From contig JAGUCH010000003.1 of assembly GCA_019096065.1 (NCBI GenBank), forward strand, positions 4,154,001-4,218,000: 64,000 nt of DNA, read 5' to 3'. This stretch comes from Paracyclopina nana (taxonomy: Eukaryota; Arthropoda; Copepoda; Cyclopoida; Cyclopettidae). The translations under genes and the position numbers were made by a program. Below, in pieces: positions 12,201 to 23,738 of this stretch. The notes under the pieces are model-generated. The model saw only the letters and a program-made list of their open reading frames with translations. It ran no database searches and was not told the origin of the DNA. The stretch's first letter is position 1; each line of letters begins with the position of its first letter.

Positions 12201-15200
12201 GTGAGCTTGATCCAGGCTCTGCTGAGCCATGACTGAAGCGGCTGCTGCAGTTGAATTTGAGGACACTACTGCTGCTGATGCGGCTGCTGATGACACATTT
12301 GGGATTTTTTCCATGATGATGCTTTTTCACATGTGGACTCGCGTGACGTCACGTTTAGTAAGTTGTTCACGACTGAAGCCCCTTTTGGGCTGGGTCCCTT
12401 TTCCCCCCTCGTGACTCTGATCTCTATTTTCCAAGGCAAATCTCGCAGGATAACAGCAGCAGACTACAATATACACATTGTATGCGCCGCGTCTTAGGCA
12501 TATTTTAAGCCTCCACTCAACGACGCACTCGATCGCGTCGCAGATGCAGCGAAACTTGATTTACCATATTTGCAGAGAGTGTAACTTTTAATAAGAGAGC
12601 TATAAAAGTCGTACTACCTTTTTTTCAACTCTCATGCGGAAAACTATTTTTGGAAATGTTACGTGAAATGTTTTTGTGAAAAAGTATTTTAGCCGCAATT
12701 TTCTCATTAATGTAAACCATCTTAATTCACCGTTTCTGACTTTGTCAAAAACTCATAGTTTATCTAGCTTTGAATAGCAAAAACTATTTTAGGAAATGTG
12801 TTTTGGCAATGAATTGATGCATAAATGGAAAAGTTATGGAGTCATTCTTATCGAAACCCCGGCAATTATCGAATTTCAATTTTTTTAGCACTAGGATTTT
12901 AATTTGCAATTGAGTAGATTCCAATTCGCGCCCTCGATCGCGCACGTACTCGTACGCAATATCTCTTCTCGCTGCTCAGGAGATTTGGACGCTATTAAAT
13001 GTTCCGCTGATAAATCGAGTGGTGCACAAATTATTCTATTGCCAAATTGCAGCTATCAATCTCCATACGCCAGTATATTACAAAAAGCCAGCTGTCATCG
13101 GCTGACATAAAAATCAAGTATTGTTTCTCACCAGAATGACGAGATTTCTGACTATTAATGGCCACCTTTTCCTTCTTGGATCTGCGTCAATTCTTGCACT
13201 ATTCATGCCAATGCCAATAAAAAACGATATGTTGATATAGCAGATTTCAGCTGCGAACTGAATTGAGTTGATGAACTTTTTGGGGAGGAGGAGGATGATG
13301 ATGATCAAAATCCAATAATCATCATTATTAGATGAGACGCCCCAATATACTATATTTTTTTCAGCTCGTCAAAAAATATGATGGACGCGATACTCTATCA
13401 TTTTCGGTGTGTGCGACGCTTTATCTTTCTTGGCGAGCATAAGATGCGCGTTAATCACATTGCACTTCCTTGCCGCCACACTGGGCCGGACTGCTCAAAA
13501 AACGCACCAAAGTCCCGCTTGTGTAACGCAGTTTGCACAACTTAAAAATCCATTATCGATGCAATTTGAAAAGCAAATAGAATCCAAAAGGCCAATTTTG
13601 ATAAGAGTGTTTTTTCTTGCAGGAGGTTGAAAAAACTCGACATACCTCGTTAGATGTCTCGTTTAACTGCTCTTCTTCGTCGAGGACGCAAAAGGACTCG
13701 TTGAGGTTATTGTTGTTGTTGTTGTTACTGCAGTACAGAGAGGCAAAGAGGTCAAACGTTCTAAGCCTCGAGTTGAGCATGTCATAGCTCTCAGCTGATC
13801 CTCTGCGCACGTGGCTGCTATTAGCGCTATTGTTATGCGTGAGATTAGCGCAAATGCTCGCAGTTGAATGCCTTCTGCGGAAATGAAGGCTGCTAGCGTT
13901 GCTCACGGGCCTTTTCGCCTCCCTCACTGTCATAGCTCGCATCAGTAGTTGCGCACCTTTCCCATACTTCACTCGCGAACACGTGTTCGTTCAAAGCGGC
14001 GGCTATTTTTGGCAATCTCCGCCTCAGATGGCTTTTACTCCACCACTATTTCAAGCTCCTTCATCGAGCCATGATTCATTGTGACTAGATAAAGAAAAAT
14101 TCCTTCTTCGCCTTATCTGCGCAGATAGCGAGACAATTGCGCCTCATTTCAACCGGTTAGTTTTGCGGGAGTTTTGTCGCACGGTCGAGGTTGCGCGACC
14201 GCCGGTGCGTTACCTTGCGGAAGAATTTCGAGTCCTGATCATCGCCGTCGGCTTCGTCCGGGATTTTCTTCTGCTTTTGAATGCGTAAATTGAGCAGGGC
14301 CACTTCCGCCAGAATGTCCGTGATCCCAAGGAGGCAATCGTCGCATTGGCACCTTTGGGACGACGACAACGACGACGAAGTTGCCTATTAGGTAGAAAAG
14401 CATGACTTTTGTTGGGATAAGCGCCATCTGGCGGGGACTTTTTTGCCTGGTGGTCGCTCTGCGTGCTTCGGGCCGAGCAAGTCGAGTCCATCGAGGCCGT
14501 GGAGGCTGTCCGCATGAATTTCGCCGCCCTCGCCATTTTTTGCGCCAAAATGGCCTCCATTAAGCTCTTGGGGTTTTGCTCGCCCACGCCCTGATCGCTT
14601 GGCAAATCTGCAACCTCTCTTTTCTTGAGCTGGGCAATTTGCAACTTTGTAAATTTGACTTACGTGAATTTTCGCTACTCATGACGATGCTAATTGTGTC
14701 ACTAGCGCTTAGATAATGCGGCCAGCGTAGTGGCTGATAAAAACGGTGGCGAACTCAATAAACACAATAGGAATATGCAGCTTTAGCTATATAGCACGTA
14801 TGCACACAGTGGGAATTGGAGCAATCTTAATTTTCACTCAATGTTGATGTAACACGAGCCGAGCTCAATCGACTGAGCTAAACTTGGAAGAAGAAGTCGT
14901 CTCCTCGGTGTATTTAGCTAGAAGCGCGCTAAGTTTGCTACACTCTGCACACACTTCGTGCGTAGGAAAAATCACGAAAAAGGAACCTCCACAATTCCGC
15001 TCTAATCTTTGCTGATTGAGGCTAAAAAGTGTATTAATTTTTAAGGGAAAATTGTGCAGAATGCATTTTTTAACGAGCTCAAAATCAATTTTTAACAATT
15101 TTCACAATAGAAATGATGCATTGCTGCAATTAATGGTTCCACGTTCAATTTTAGTTTTTTTTAAATTGGGACAGATTTAATGATGGTCGTGACGCAAACG

Positions 15201-18200
15201 GTTCCAATTTCAAGTCGTAAAATGACGGATTTCAAATTGATTGATTTCTTCCAATTCAATGACGGCAAATGCTGCTGTAACAGAGCAGTAGTGATTAGCT
15301 TGTCATCACGATCTTTGCGCGGGGCGCGCAAAACCCAAATTTGATATTTAGGCCGCATTTGCGGTTTCCGCACACGGGAATTCAGAGCAGCAGGCCTACG
15401 AGAATACTGAATTGGGTTTTGAAATATCTGGTCACGCCATTTGAGAGAGACAATAAATGCGGAAATACAACTACACAAGAGTTGTCAGTCTTCATGTAGA
15501 AACGAAATAAGAGAGAAGATTTTCAAAAGTGACATGTGACCATTTTTTTCCCTCCTTGATCAAACAATAGCTTTTTATTGTGAGCAAATATTCATCACAG
15601 GGAAATCCTGCAGCCACAAAAACCGAGATTTATTTGCTGCATTCAGCAAACAAAAGTTTATATTTATGACGCACATTTCCAATTTCCACCGCTTGGCTTT
15701 TGATGGCGCTGCTCAAGAATTGACCACAATACAATTGTTATGGGCGCACACATTAAAAAAATGTAGCCTAATCATGAGTTATTATCATTACTACGAGATA
15801 GAGAGAAATGAAGTTCTATGTTCCCTTACAATTAACGAAGCAATCATGTTACGTGGGGATTTGGAGAAACTGTTGCTTATCACACTTATGCAAGGAATGC
15901 TTGGCGATGATGCAGTTTCCTGTACTGCATCAGAACAATATAAATTGAACAATAATGGATTTGAATCTTTATATTATCAGCTTAGTATTAAAATTGGTCA
16001 GTTGCCAAAAATGCTCTTAAGATTTATATCGGTGGTTGATTGACAAGCCAGATTCGGGTGCTACCAGGGATATAGCAATACATTTTGATGATGTATCATT
16101 AAAAATAATCCACAGTGACAGTATGATGGATCGGCACTGAGATTTTAACGCCACTTAAGGCCCTATTTTTCGTAGCTCGCTCCCTGCCGCTCTCTCACAC
16201 ACACACACACACATCCACATAGCAGTCCAAAATCTGCATTTTGAAAAATGAGAGAAATTATCTTGGCTAAGCCCAATTTGTTTCTTGTCAGACTAACAGA
16301 GTAGAAGAAATTGCGATATTCTTTGAAAAAAGATAAATACTCTCACTACGTCACTGAGTCATTGCATGATCTCTTTGAACTTTACTAACTTTAGATGGTA
16401 AATATGCAACTAATTTACTTTTTGTGGCTTTTCAATTACCGTCATAAATCACAGTGGACCCATACATAATAAATAAAAATCCTAAGCACAGCGGGGGCGC
16501 AAGGTCGCGCAAAAAACTCATGCTCATTTTTCCAATTATCTCTTCAAACCATCAATATGGTACTCAATAATAGTCTGTCTGCAGGTTTTTGTGACAAATG
16601 ACTTGTCACCTTTTTTGTTCAAGTGGTTTTTTGGAGTGGACCCCCCATCAATAAAAATTGAAACTGGGAACGTTTTTACGCCACTTTTACCGCTGAGTGC
16701 ACTTTTTGCAATTCAAGCAGTTATTGTGGTGGTTGTTGTTGTTGCAATCTTAGAAGGTCGGTCAAATATCACAAAAAACTGTCCTTCGTCATCTTTCAAT
16801 CTTACTTTATGAACATAGTGGCCCATAAAGTTGAGGTGAGGCAGAAAAAAAAATTCTGGAAAATATGCCAGAAATAGGCAAAAGTAATCTAGGGCGATGC
16901 CGGTAGATGGCGCTGATAAGCTTAAATAATCTCCCTAATCTTTAAAGCCACTTTCGGCATAATTGTTACGGCAATTTTCCAGGGAAAAAAGCCATTTTCC
17001 ATTTATATTTTGCCAATGCATATATGGTTGCTCATTACAGGTTTTTTTCAACTACGTTTACCCCACGGTGCTAGAGTTGTAGAGCATAATCATGGCTGTA
17101 GAAATTGGTTTTTTCCATGCTCACATCTGGCCAAAAAGTGTCACTTATTATTCGTTTTCGTGGCCACATTTTGAGATTTTCTCTAGCTCAGGGTATTGTT
17201 CTTTTTCTAGAGTTGAATTGCGAACAGATGACCTTATATACTTACTGATCTGATTGCATGAAATTAATCTTAAAAACAGTCCAGTCATGGCCTAGATATT
17301 CTTTTTAAGGCTTAAAGATCGAAGATATTAAAAATTACTTTTAGCTATTAACTTTGTCATAAATTACCCATATTTGATTTGCCATTGTTTCCTAGTAATT
17401 TGTGAGCTGTTTGCCCATAAGTTACGCATGTTAGATTTTTTTCATGAAATATTTGACAAATTTCCGCGAAAAAATGTAGGAATTTTTTCCTCTTATTTGT
17501 CGCCTGGAATACCTCTAAAAAATGCCTGAGCTTATCTTTTGGCCTTAAACACAGCTCTAATATTGGTCAAGTGACAATTGTTACGCTGATTCATGAATGT
17601 TAATCTCCGATTTCTTTGTGAATCCAAGCTTCATGGCTTAAAGGCATGAGGGACAATAAATGACATTTACATTTTTTTTGACTCACCGAAATCCTGGCCA
17701 TGAAATCTGATTCCTGGTTGTTATTATCCTCCAAGTCACTCAAGTCATGATCTTCACCCAGACTAGAATTGGTATACGACCACGAATCCGGATCTGCATT
17801 TTGGATGCGGATCAAATTGTTGGAACTTTTCAGACTCCTCCTCAAAGAATTCACTGATTTTTGCACTTTGAAACGCTCCACATCTTCCAAAGTCACATAG
17901 TCCACCTCATTTGTGTACCCACTTTGATTTTAAGAATTCACATGTGACCAGAATTGCCTAGTCTTTTTTCATTTGTTTACATTTGCAAATTCCAGAAAAA
18001 CTCTAGCCAGAACTCGAGTACAATTGACAGCCAAAATAGTTCATAAAGGGCCAATTTGAATTATAAAGGATCCAGAACAATTCTGATCACCCGTCTTCAG
18101 CAGAAATAGACTCGTCAATGCTCAGCGAGGAGAAATCACTGATTGTCACTCTTGGCAAAGTTTTGGTAAATAATGAGCCTCTTTTTCTCAGCAGACTGCT

Positions 18201-21200
18201 CCTCAAAACTTCAGAATTTAACAGGGGGTCCTGGATAAGGCCGTTGGGAGCTGAACAAGACCTGGAGAAGGAGATTTTCCTCCTCGTCAAAACTGGGTCT
18301 TGGTCATGATTCATCTTTGGAGATTGCCCAAAGCCATCATCATCCTTTCTGGATGTGGCTCCTTGGGCTTCTGAGGCAGAGCTTTGATTAGATTCATCCT
18401 CTGCAACAAAATCATAATTCCCAATTTTATTAGACTGAATCAGCAAATCTTGAAACACATTGATTATAGCATTTCAAAGTTCAGTTGATTCAACTGTTTT
18501 CCCCTGGCTGAACATGCCTACAAATTTGTTACTAATTTTGGGATTTTTCCCATTGAGTTTGGCCCAATGTCCCTCTACTTTCAGCGCTCTTAAGCATATA
18601 TGCTATAAGTATACATAATATATTTACTAGAGCCATAGATTAATCAATATTTCTCATCTAAGGTCAGTTCTTGAGTCTGCTGATTACAAAACTGCCATTT
18701 CTACATGTGTCAAAAGTGGAGGAGATCTCATTCCTGTACAAAAGTTGAGATACTTTAGTCGAGAGCAGGTCAATTCTTTTTCAGGATCCTCTTTTGGAGT
18801 GTTCAGAGTTAATGCTATAAAATCAGGCAACTTAAAAGTACATACAAAATGCAACAAAAATGGCTGATTTATTTATCTTAGATGATCAATGGCTTGAGTA
18901 TGTTGGAGGACAATTTAGGCCAGTTTCCTTCTCAAACTTTCCAAATTTTAACTATTCTATTGGATCAATAGGAGACTCTTTGATATTTCACCCATCGTTC
19001 CCTCAAAACTTATTCAATTTACCCTACGACATGACTGCTCTTGAAAATAGTTTCAGTTTATTTCCCCTATGTTACAAGCCAAGATCAGACACTGAGAGAT
19101 GTGAGGTGTTTTCTAATGGCTGTTGTGACAATGGAGATTGCAATCTTGGACAATGTTCATGTTATCCTGGATGGTCGAGCTCTCACAGTTGCTGCTGTAG
19201 AGACCAAAGTCTGTAACATGACTTTTGTTCTTTGATGTCTATACATTTTTAGTTTTGAAGGTCTCAATTTGGCTTTGGAGGAAAAGCAAGGAGGAATGAA
19301 ACTGGCCAACAAATTGGTGCAAGTGTTTTTGCAATCTAAGAAGGAGATCATTTTGGCAACAGACTTCCAAGGCAAACTGAAATTGGATGGATGCAGCCCA
19401 CAGTTTTTCAAAAGTTCAATAGACTCAGGCTTTGTCCAAATTCAAGGATATTGCAAGACTCCATTTGTTGGCAAATTTTTATTTGAAGGCTTGGAAACTA
19501 GAGTTCAAATGGAGAAAACAGCTGACATCAAGCTGACAATCTTAAATGGATTAACCTTAACTCCTGTTATTGGAGTAACCTTATCAATCAATGGGCAAAT
19601 TTTTGAGACCAACATTAATGGTGAAGTCAGAACACAAAAATGTGTATCTGACTCAATAGCCATTAAAATTGAAGCGCCCAAAGAATACTGCTTCATTGAG
19701 TTGATCAAATTCATTGCTGCAGAAGGAACAAATGCCAGAACCTTTCATCTCAAGCCAAAAAAAGGTGCTAGAAATGGTTTAAAGAGTGTGTCTCATAAAA
19801 AAATTGAATTTGTAAAATAATCGTGTTATGACAAACCAATGCCTTAATTTAGGTACTCTATTTTTTCAAAGATTATCAACCCAAGTACTCGCGTGCATGA
19901 ATTTTAGGCGAGCACATTTGCTTTAAGTTTTAGCAGACATTGCCACGAAATTCTGACAAGTTCTGGAATTTTTAATATCAATACACCTTCTTCTTAGCTG
20001 CATATTTGGACATGCCTCACCAATGCAAGGATAGTTAATTAAGATCAGGATTGGAGCGGCCAAAAAAGTACGAGAGTACGTTTGTTTTAAGCCGAAAGAT
20101 CTTCTAAGCAAATTAACTTCCCGAGCCAATCTACAGGATCGAACTATAAATGCTGAACTAACTCACTCAATCGGCTGAGTCCACTTTCAGCTCAAAATGT
20201 GGCTACAAAGCTAAGATTAAGAGAGCGACCTCAGAAGATCAGCGGTGAAATGTCTTATTTTGTAATCTGGAGGTTTGATTCCTGCTCATTACTTTTTTAA
20301 ATTCAATTTTTTAAGAACATTGAGAACATCAAGATATGGTCAATTCAACTGTCAGACATTGTTGTCCTAATGTCTGGTCTTTAACAGTGTTAATGTGGAG
20401 TCTCCTCATTCTACTATGGCATTGTTGCATGGCTCAAAGGCTCCCCAAAAACCTAAAATCCCAGCTCCCCTAATAACAAAAAAATTAGCTTAATGAAAAT
20501 GATTTGCAATCTTTTTGAGACACACTCTACAAACATTACAATTGTTTGACTACCCCATTTTTTAAGATGGAGACAATCTGTTAGAATGTTTGCCAGGTCC
20601 AGACTTGATCACACCTTGATCACACCTGATGATCTCCAGGGACAAACCCTGCCAGAAATAGCAAATAGAATGGCTGTTAAGGTGAGTTCTGCTCAGGAAC
20701 TTTTAGAAAATTCACTAAAATGATGTCTACAGGTTGAAGCACCTGGTGAGCCAAAAGGGATTCCTTTTAAAATAATCAAGGGGCCTGAATCCAAGAGTAC
20801 CAAAATTGGTATTGTTGGGGCTGGCCCTGCTGGGATTCATATGGCTTACTCTCTCAAAATGTTGGGCTACACTGATGTCACCATTTTAGAAAAGACAAAC
20901 AGACTTGGTGGAAAGTCTCAAATCATGAGAGTGAGAAGCACTCCTCAAAGCTTGACCACAGTGTTTTTCTCAGAAGGATTAGGCTACAACAATACCATGA
21001 TTCCTCTCTTCAGAAAGTTTGGCTTCCTGACACCTAGGTCTTACACATTTTCATCTACCTTGGAATCAATTGTGTGGACTACAAATGACAAAACAGTATT
21101 CAATTTTTAGTAAATTCAAAGAAGCTTAATTTTATGTATTTCTTAGGGCGAGACCTTTACCAGGGCTGAAGGCTCTTTGAGATGGCTTTTGAATTACTTC

Positions 21201-22945
21201 AAGTCAACAAATGTACAGGCTGTGACTCAGCTTTTCATGCAGGATATTGCCAAGTATATAAATCTTCATTGGAAATTGTTTGGAAAATATGAGTATACGG
21301 TGAATTTATGCTCAGAAATCAGTGAAGCTTTACTTGTTATCAAATGAAAGTCTATTTTTCCTAGTTGATGAGACGACCAGATGCTTCAATCTTGCAACAA
21401 CTGTCTGGGACATTTTTGGATTTTCTCAAGAGGAATGGCCTTATGAGCTTAACTGATATAGCAAGGACAATCATGTCTGTTCCTGGATATGGGTACATAT
21501 AGTACATTATCTTTCATTGCACTTGATTTTTCTAATGAGGTCCCCACAAACTATTATATGATGGTCACAGGACACTGGAAACAATACCAACAATTTCTGC
21601 TCTAATCTGGATTAGACCTGACACATTGATAGCGTTTCTTAGGGGTGATAGACTTTTCCATTTCAAGGAAAGAACTTTCACAGAGCTGTTTGAGCTTATG
21701 GCAAAGGACCAAAATCTTAATATCAAGTACAATTATGAGGTCGTTGTAAGTGATACATGAGCAACATAGCATGCTTACTTGATGGCTGATCTAAGCCAAC
21801 GATAAAAAAAGAGCCATCAATGAAGCAATCCATGAGTGCTTTCAATGTGGGTTTTATGTGGACCAGATCCATATCATAAAGTCTATGTACATATTTTAGG
21901 GGATTGAAAGGATTTACAGTAATGGATTCAAGTATGAGCTAACAAGCCAATCTGGAGCAAAGGAGCAGTTTGACTTCCTCATTTGGGCTGGCCTACCATC
22001 CACATTGGGCAGACTAACCAGACCTAAGTCCCTCGCAGGAGAACAATTGCAAAAACTACTTGATTCATCAAAACATCACACTGCCTCTGTGTCTGTAGTG
22101 GAGGTTAAAAGTCTAGTGAAAAGGGCGAAGTCTCAAGTATTTGCCAAGCAAGTCAATTCACCAACTTTTGACAACTCAGTCACCCTTGACTGGGACACAT
22201 GGGCTGCCAGCATACGGGTTACCCCAGCTGACTACTCAGCCAGAAACTTTGCTTACAATGACTCCAGCTCAGCTGCTAATCAGCTTACCTTCACAACGCT
22301 ACAATACTGCTATTGCTACCCGACCATTTATGAAACGCAACAGAAATTGATAGAACATTATGGAGGTGGCTTTGATGGGGCTAACTTGGAGATTCTGAGC
22401 ACATTTGCTTATGACTATTTTCCCCGATGGAGCGTTGATGATGTTGCAAGAGGATACCATTGGGATTTTTATGAAAATCAAGGGGTTAATAACCTATGGA
22501 TCATTGGAGGAGGGACCGTTTTTGACTCAACTGCAAATGTGGTTGGGTATAACCAGCTTTTACTCCAATCCTTGATTCAAACAACAAACTAAGAAACATT
22601 CTCTCAAATTACCCTGAGAGACTATCTTCCTGTCAGTGAAAATTATGCGCTCGATTGAGAAAAATGCAAACAAGGTTGATTTTTGCACTGAATGTAACTA
22701 AATCTCTTTGTACTTTTAAAAAGTCGAGACTTACCAAAATCACTGGTGGCTGCACTTCTGAATCCAGAGCTCGAAGCCGAGTCCAGCTCATGGTGAGCCA
22801 AGTCAGCTGACGTTCCAGGCACACTTTGGCACCTTTTCTTTTTCACACTAGTTTTGGGTGGCTCCAGAAACGACCTTTCTTCGTCCATGTTTGCCACATG
22901 TCTGCTACTGCAGCACGATAAACACCTCGGTCTTCTATTAGTCAT
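9236..22945 (-). CDS. inositol-trisphosphate 3-kinase, long isoform
   Basis: Converts Ins(1,4,5)P3 to Ins(1,3,4,5)P4, ending calcium release. Long-isoform exons: 22945-22735, 18400-18091, 17921-17687 (N-terminal, low-complexity, Ser/Asp-rich), then the shared kinase exons 10593-10341, 10080-9870, 9812-9644, 9578-9507, 9448-9236. About 557 residues. The shared part begins with the calmodulin-binding segment [13 protein letters not shown], followed by [16 protein letters not shown], the catalytic [70 protein letters not shown] and IWLIDFGKT. All are diagnostic of the family. The 9870/9812 junction looks like a GC-AG intron. The intron 18401-22734 holds two plus-strand genes. Confidence 0.93.
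10594..11558. other. IP3 3-kinase intron
   Basis: No gene seen. Contains a perfect TGACGTCA at 10947-10954. Confidence 0.4.
11559..12314 (-). CDS. alternative first coding exon of IP3 3-kinase (isoform B)
   Basis: An ATG-started open frame of 252 codons ends at an AGG|GTGAGC donor in phase 0, matching the acceptor of the shared exon at 10593. The sequence is rich in Ala, Ser, Gln and Asn with homopolymer runs. It contains [20 protein letters not shown], a possible helix. Joined to the shared exons it gives about 557 residues. A perfect CRE (TGACGTCA) lies 30 bp upstream of the ATG. Such variable N-termini usually set subcellular location in this family. Confidence 0.75.
12344..12351. promoter_or_regulatory. 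consensus cAMP response element
   Basis: Perfect palindrome TGACGTCA, 30 bp upstream of the start codon of the IP3 3-kinase exon at 12314. A second perfect copy is at 10947-10954 in the following intron. The match is seen; binding by CREB is inference. Confidence 0.5.
12352..13645. other. IP3 3-kinase upstream/intronic region
   Basis: No gene seen. It holds the promoter of the 11559-12314 exon at its left end and otherwise AT-rich sequence with only short chance ORFs. Confidence 0.35.
13646..13942 (-). CDS. alternative first coding exon of IP3 3-kinase (isoform C)
   Basis: From the in-frame ATG at 13942 ([15 protein letters not shown]) it runs 99 codons to a GAG|GTATGT donor in phase 0, again compatible with the shared acceptor at 10593. 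It includes an Asn run (13710-13733) and a short acidic end ([13 protein letters not shown]). The open frame extends a little upstream but without an ATG. The role as a first exon is inferred from phase and position. Confidence 0.55.
14214..14682 (-). CDS. alternative 5' exons of IP3 3-kinase (isoform D), junction unresolved
   Basis: A small exon 14682-14664 (MSSENS) joins in frame to an exon from 14607 ([20 protein letters not shown], then [20 protein letters not shown]). A further open segment in another frame ([20 protein letters not shown] then NLRIQKQKK) ends at an AAG|GTAACG donor at 14214 in phase 0, suited to the shared acceptor at 10593. The two open segments must be linked by an intron or a shift between about 14370 and 14430. 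I could not find a convincing donor and acceptor there. Confidence 0.45.
14683..17686. other. IP3 3-kinase intron, no gene seen
   Basis: About 3 kb of intronic sequence for the long isoform and presumably upstream promoter for the shorter ones. It has a CA microsatellite at about 16195-16213. The ORFs at 15666-16043 and 16591-16812 show no family features or plausible splice context. Confidence 0.4.
16195..16213 (+). repeat. CA dinucleotide microsatellite
   Basis: A run of alternating C and A in the IP3 3-kinase intron. Confidence 0.8.
18514..19820 (+). pseudogene. secreted C-type-lectin-like gene with a frame break
   Basis: Nested in an IP3 3-kinase intron on the opposite strand. Exon 1 (18514-18608) codes a clear signal peptide ([16 protein letters not shown]) and ends HICYK. 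A 54-bp intron leads to exon 2 at 18663, whose start [20 protein letters not shown] is typical of a C-type lectin domain. At about 18853-18860 (a run of five A) the frame shifts by one. The next frame continues with [15 protein letters not shown], a segment with [20 protein letters not shown], and splices at 19212/19253 in phase into a C-terminal region (to 19820) that I do not recognise. One A fewer would restore continuity. It could be a real null allele, a sequencing error or a missed tiny intron. Confidence 0.6.
19821..20585. other. gap between two nested genes
   Basis: Mostly non-coding. An ATG at 20393 opens a short hydrophobic segment ([15 protein letters not shown]) that looks like a signal peptide. 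It could be a first exon of the amine oxidase gene, but only through a weak GC donor near 20435. Confidence 0.35.
20586..22592 (+). CDS. FAD-dependent amine oxidase-like protein
   Basis: Nested in the IP3 3-kinase 5' intron on the opposite strand. Six exons: 20586-20681, 20733-21095, 21147-21299, 21365-21492, about 21571-21745, 21900-22592; about 535 residues from the ATG at 20586. The dinucleotide-binding motif is textbook: [18 protein letters not shown] followed by [14 protein letters not shown]. The C-terminus has [20 protein letters not shown], the usual FAD-closing region. It belongs to the broad NAD(P)/FAD amine oxidoreductase group; the substrate cannot be inferred. The true start may lie upstream: a signal-peptide-like ATG segment begins at 20393. 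Confidence 0.8.
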
Positions 22946-23738
22946 GATGCTGTTAGCTGCAGCTCAATTTCTGCCTCAATTGTCCAATTGAACTCAACAA
23001 CATGGAGGACGAGAGAAATGACTAAGGACAAATTACTGCTTCCAAGATAAGTCCTTCAGCATACTTTGAATTGAAACATTGAAGCATTTGGATTCATTAT
23101 CTGGGTCATGTTACCTGATAAGGAGCAAATCCTCAAGGGCTACTAAAGACTTTAATGTGCAGAGAGCGGCGCTGACTCAGTTATAAAAAGAGGAAGAAAG
23201 AAAATAATTTCCCAATTAAACAGAGATTAAAGGCATTCAAAATGAAGGAAGTGTGCCCTATGTGGTGACACAAAGCTGCGTAATTATTAGGATTGCTTTC
23301 CCTTGTTTTCATTTTATGGCATATGCATTGAAAACTTTGGAGAAATTCTGTAAAACTTTGGAGCATATAAATGATAGTACTTATTCCAAGAACAGGAAGT
23401 AGTAGCCAAGGAATTTTTCTCGATACGGAGTTTTGGCGCATTCTAACGCGGTGACAATACAATTTCGTGGCAAAAGTTCTATGCTGCAATTGGACTGTGA
23501 TCTTTCACCCGCAGTCTTGATTTGAGGATTTTGTAAGGCAGATAGCAGTAATTGCTCCCCAATTTTGATTGCTGTTTATTCAATGAAAATTATACATAAT
23601 AGAGAGTTGTGTAAAAGCGATGCTCATTAGTACATAGAGGCTTTCAGGCACAAAAGAGTCCACAAAAATTGAACGACAATTGTGGTCCATCTTGTAGCCC
23701 AAAAGTCCAAAGTTAAGTATTTCAACTGTGTCGTAAGT
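22946..23738. other. intergenic between IP3 3-kinase and pickpocket genes
   Basis: Promoter of the IP3 3-kinase long isoform at the left and 3' UTR of the channel gene at the right. A 102-codon minus-strand ORF (23181-23489) has a hydrophobic stretch (PWLLLPVLGISTIIYML) but no family signature. It is left uncalled. Confidence 0.35.

Noticed and set aside
20393-20435. Firm first exon for the amine oxidase
   Set aside because: The signal-peptide-like segment can join in phase only through a weak GC donor, so it is only mentioned.
23181-23489. Short type II membrane protein or channel fragment
   Set aside because: One hydrophobic run and nothing else; the channel gene is already complete without it.
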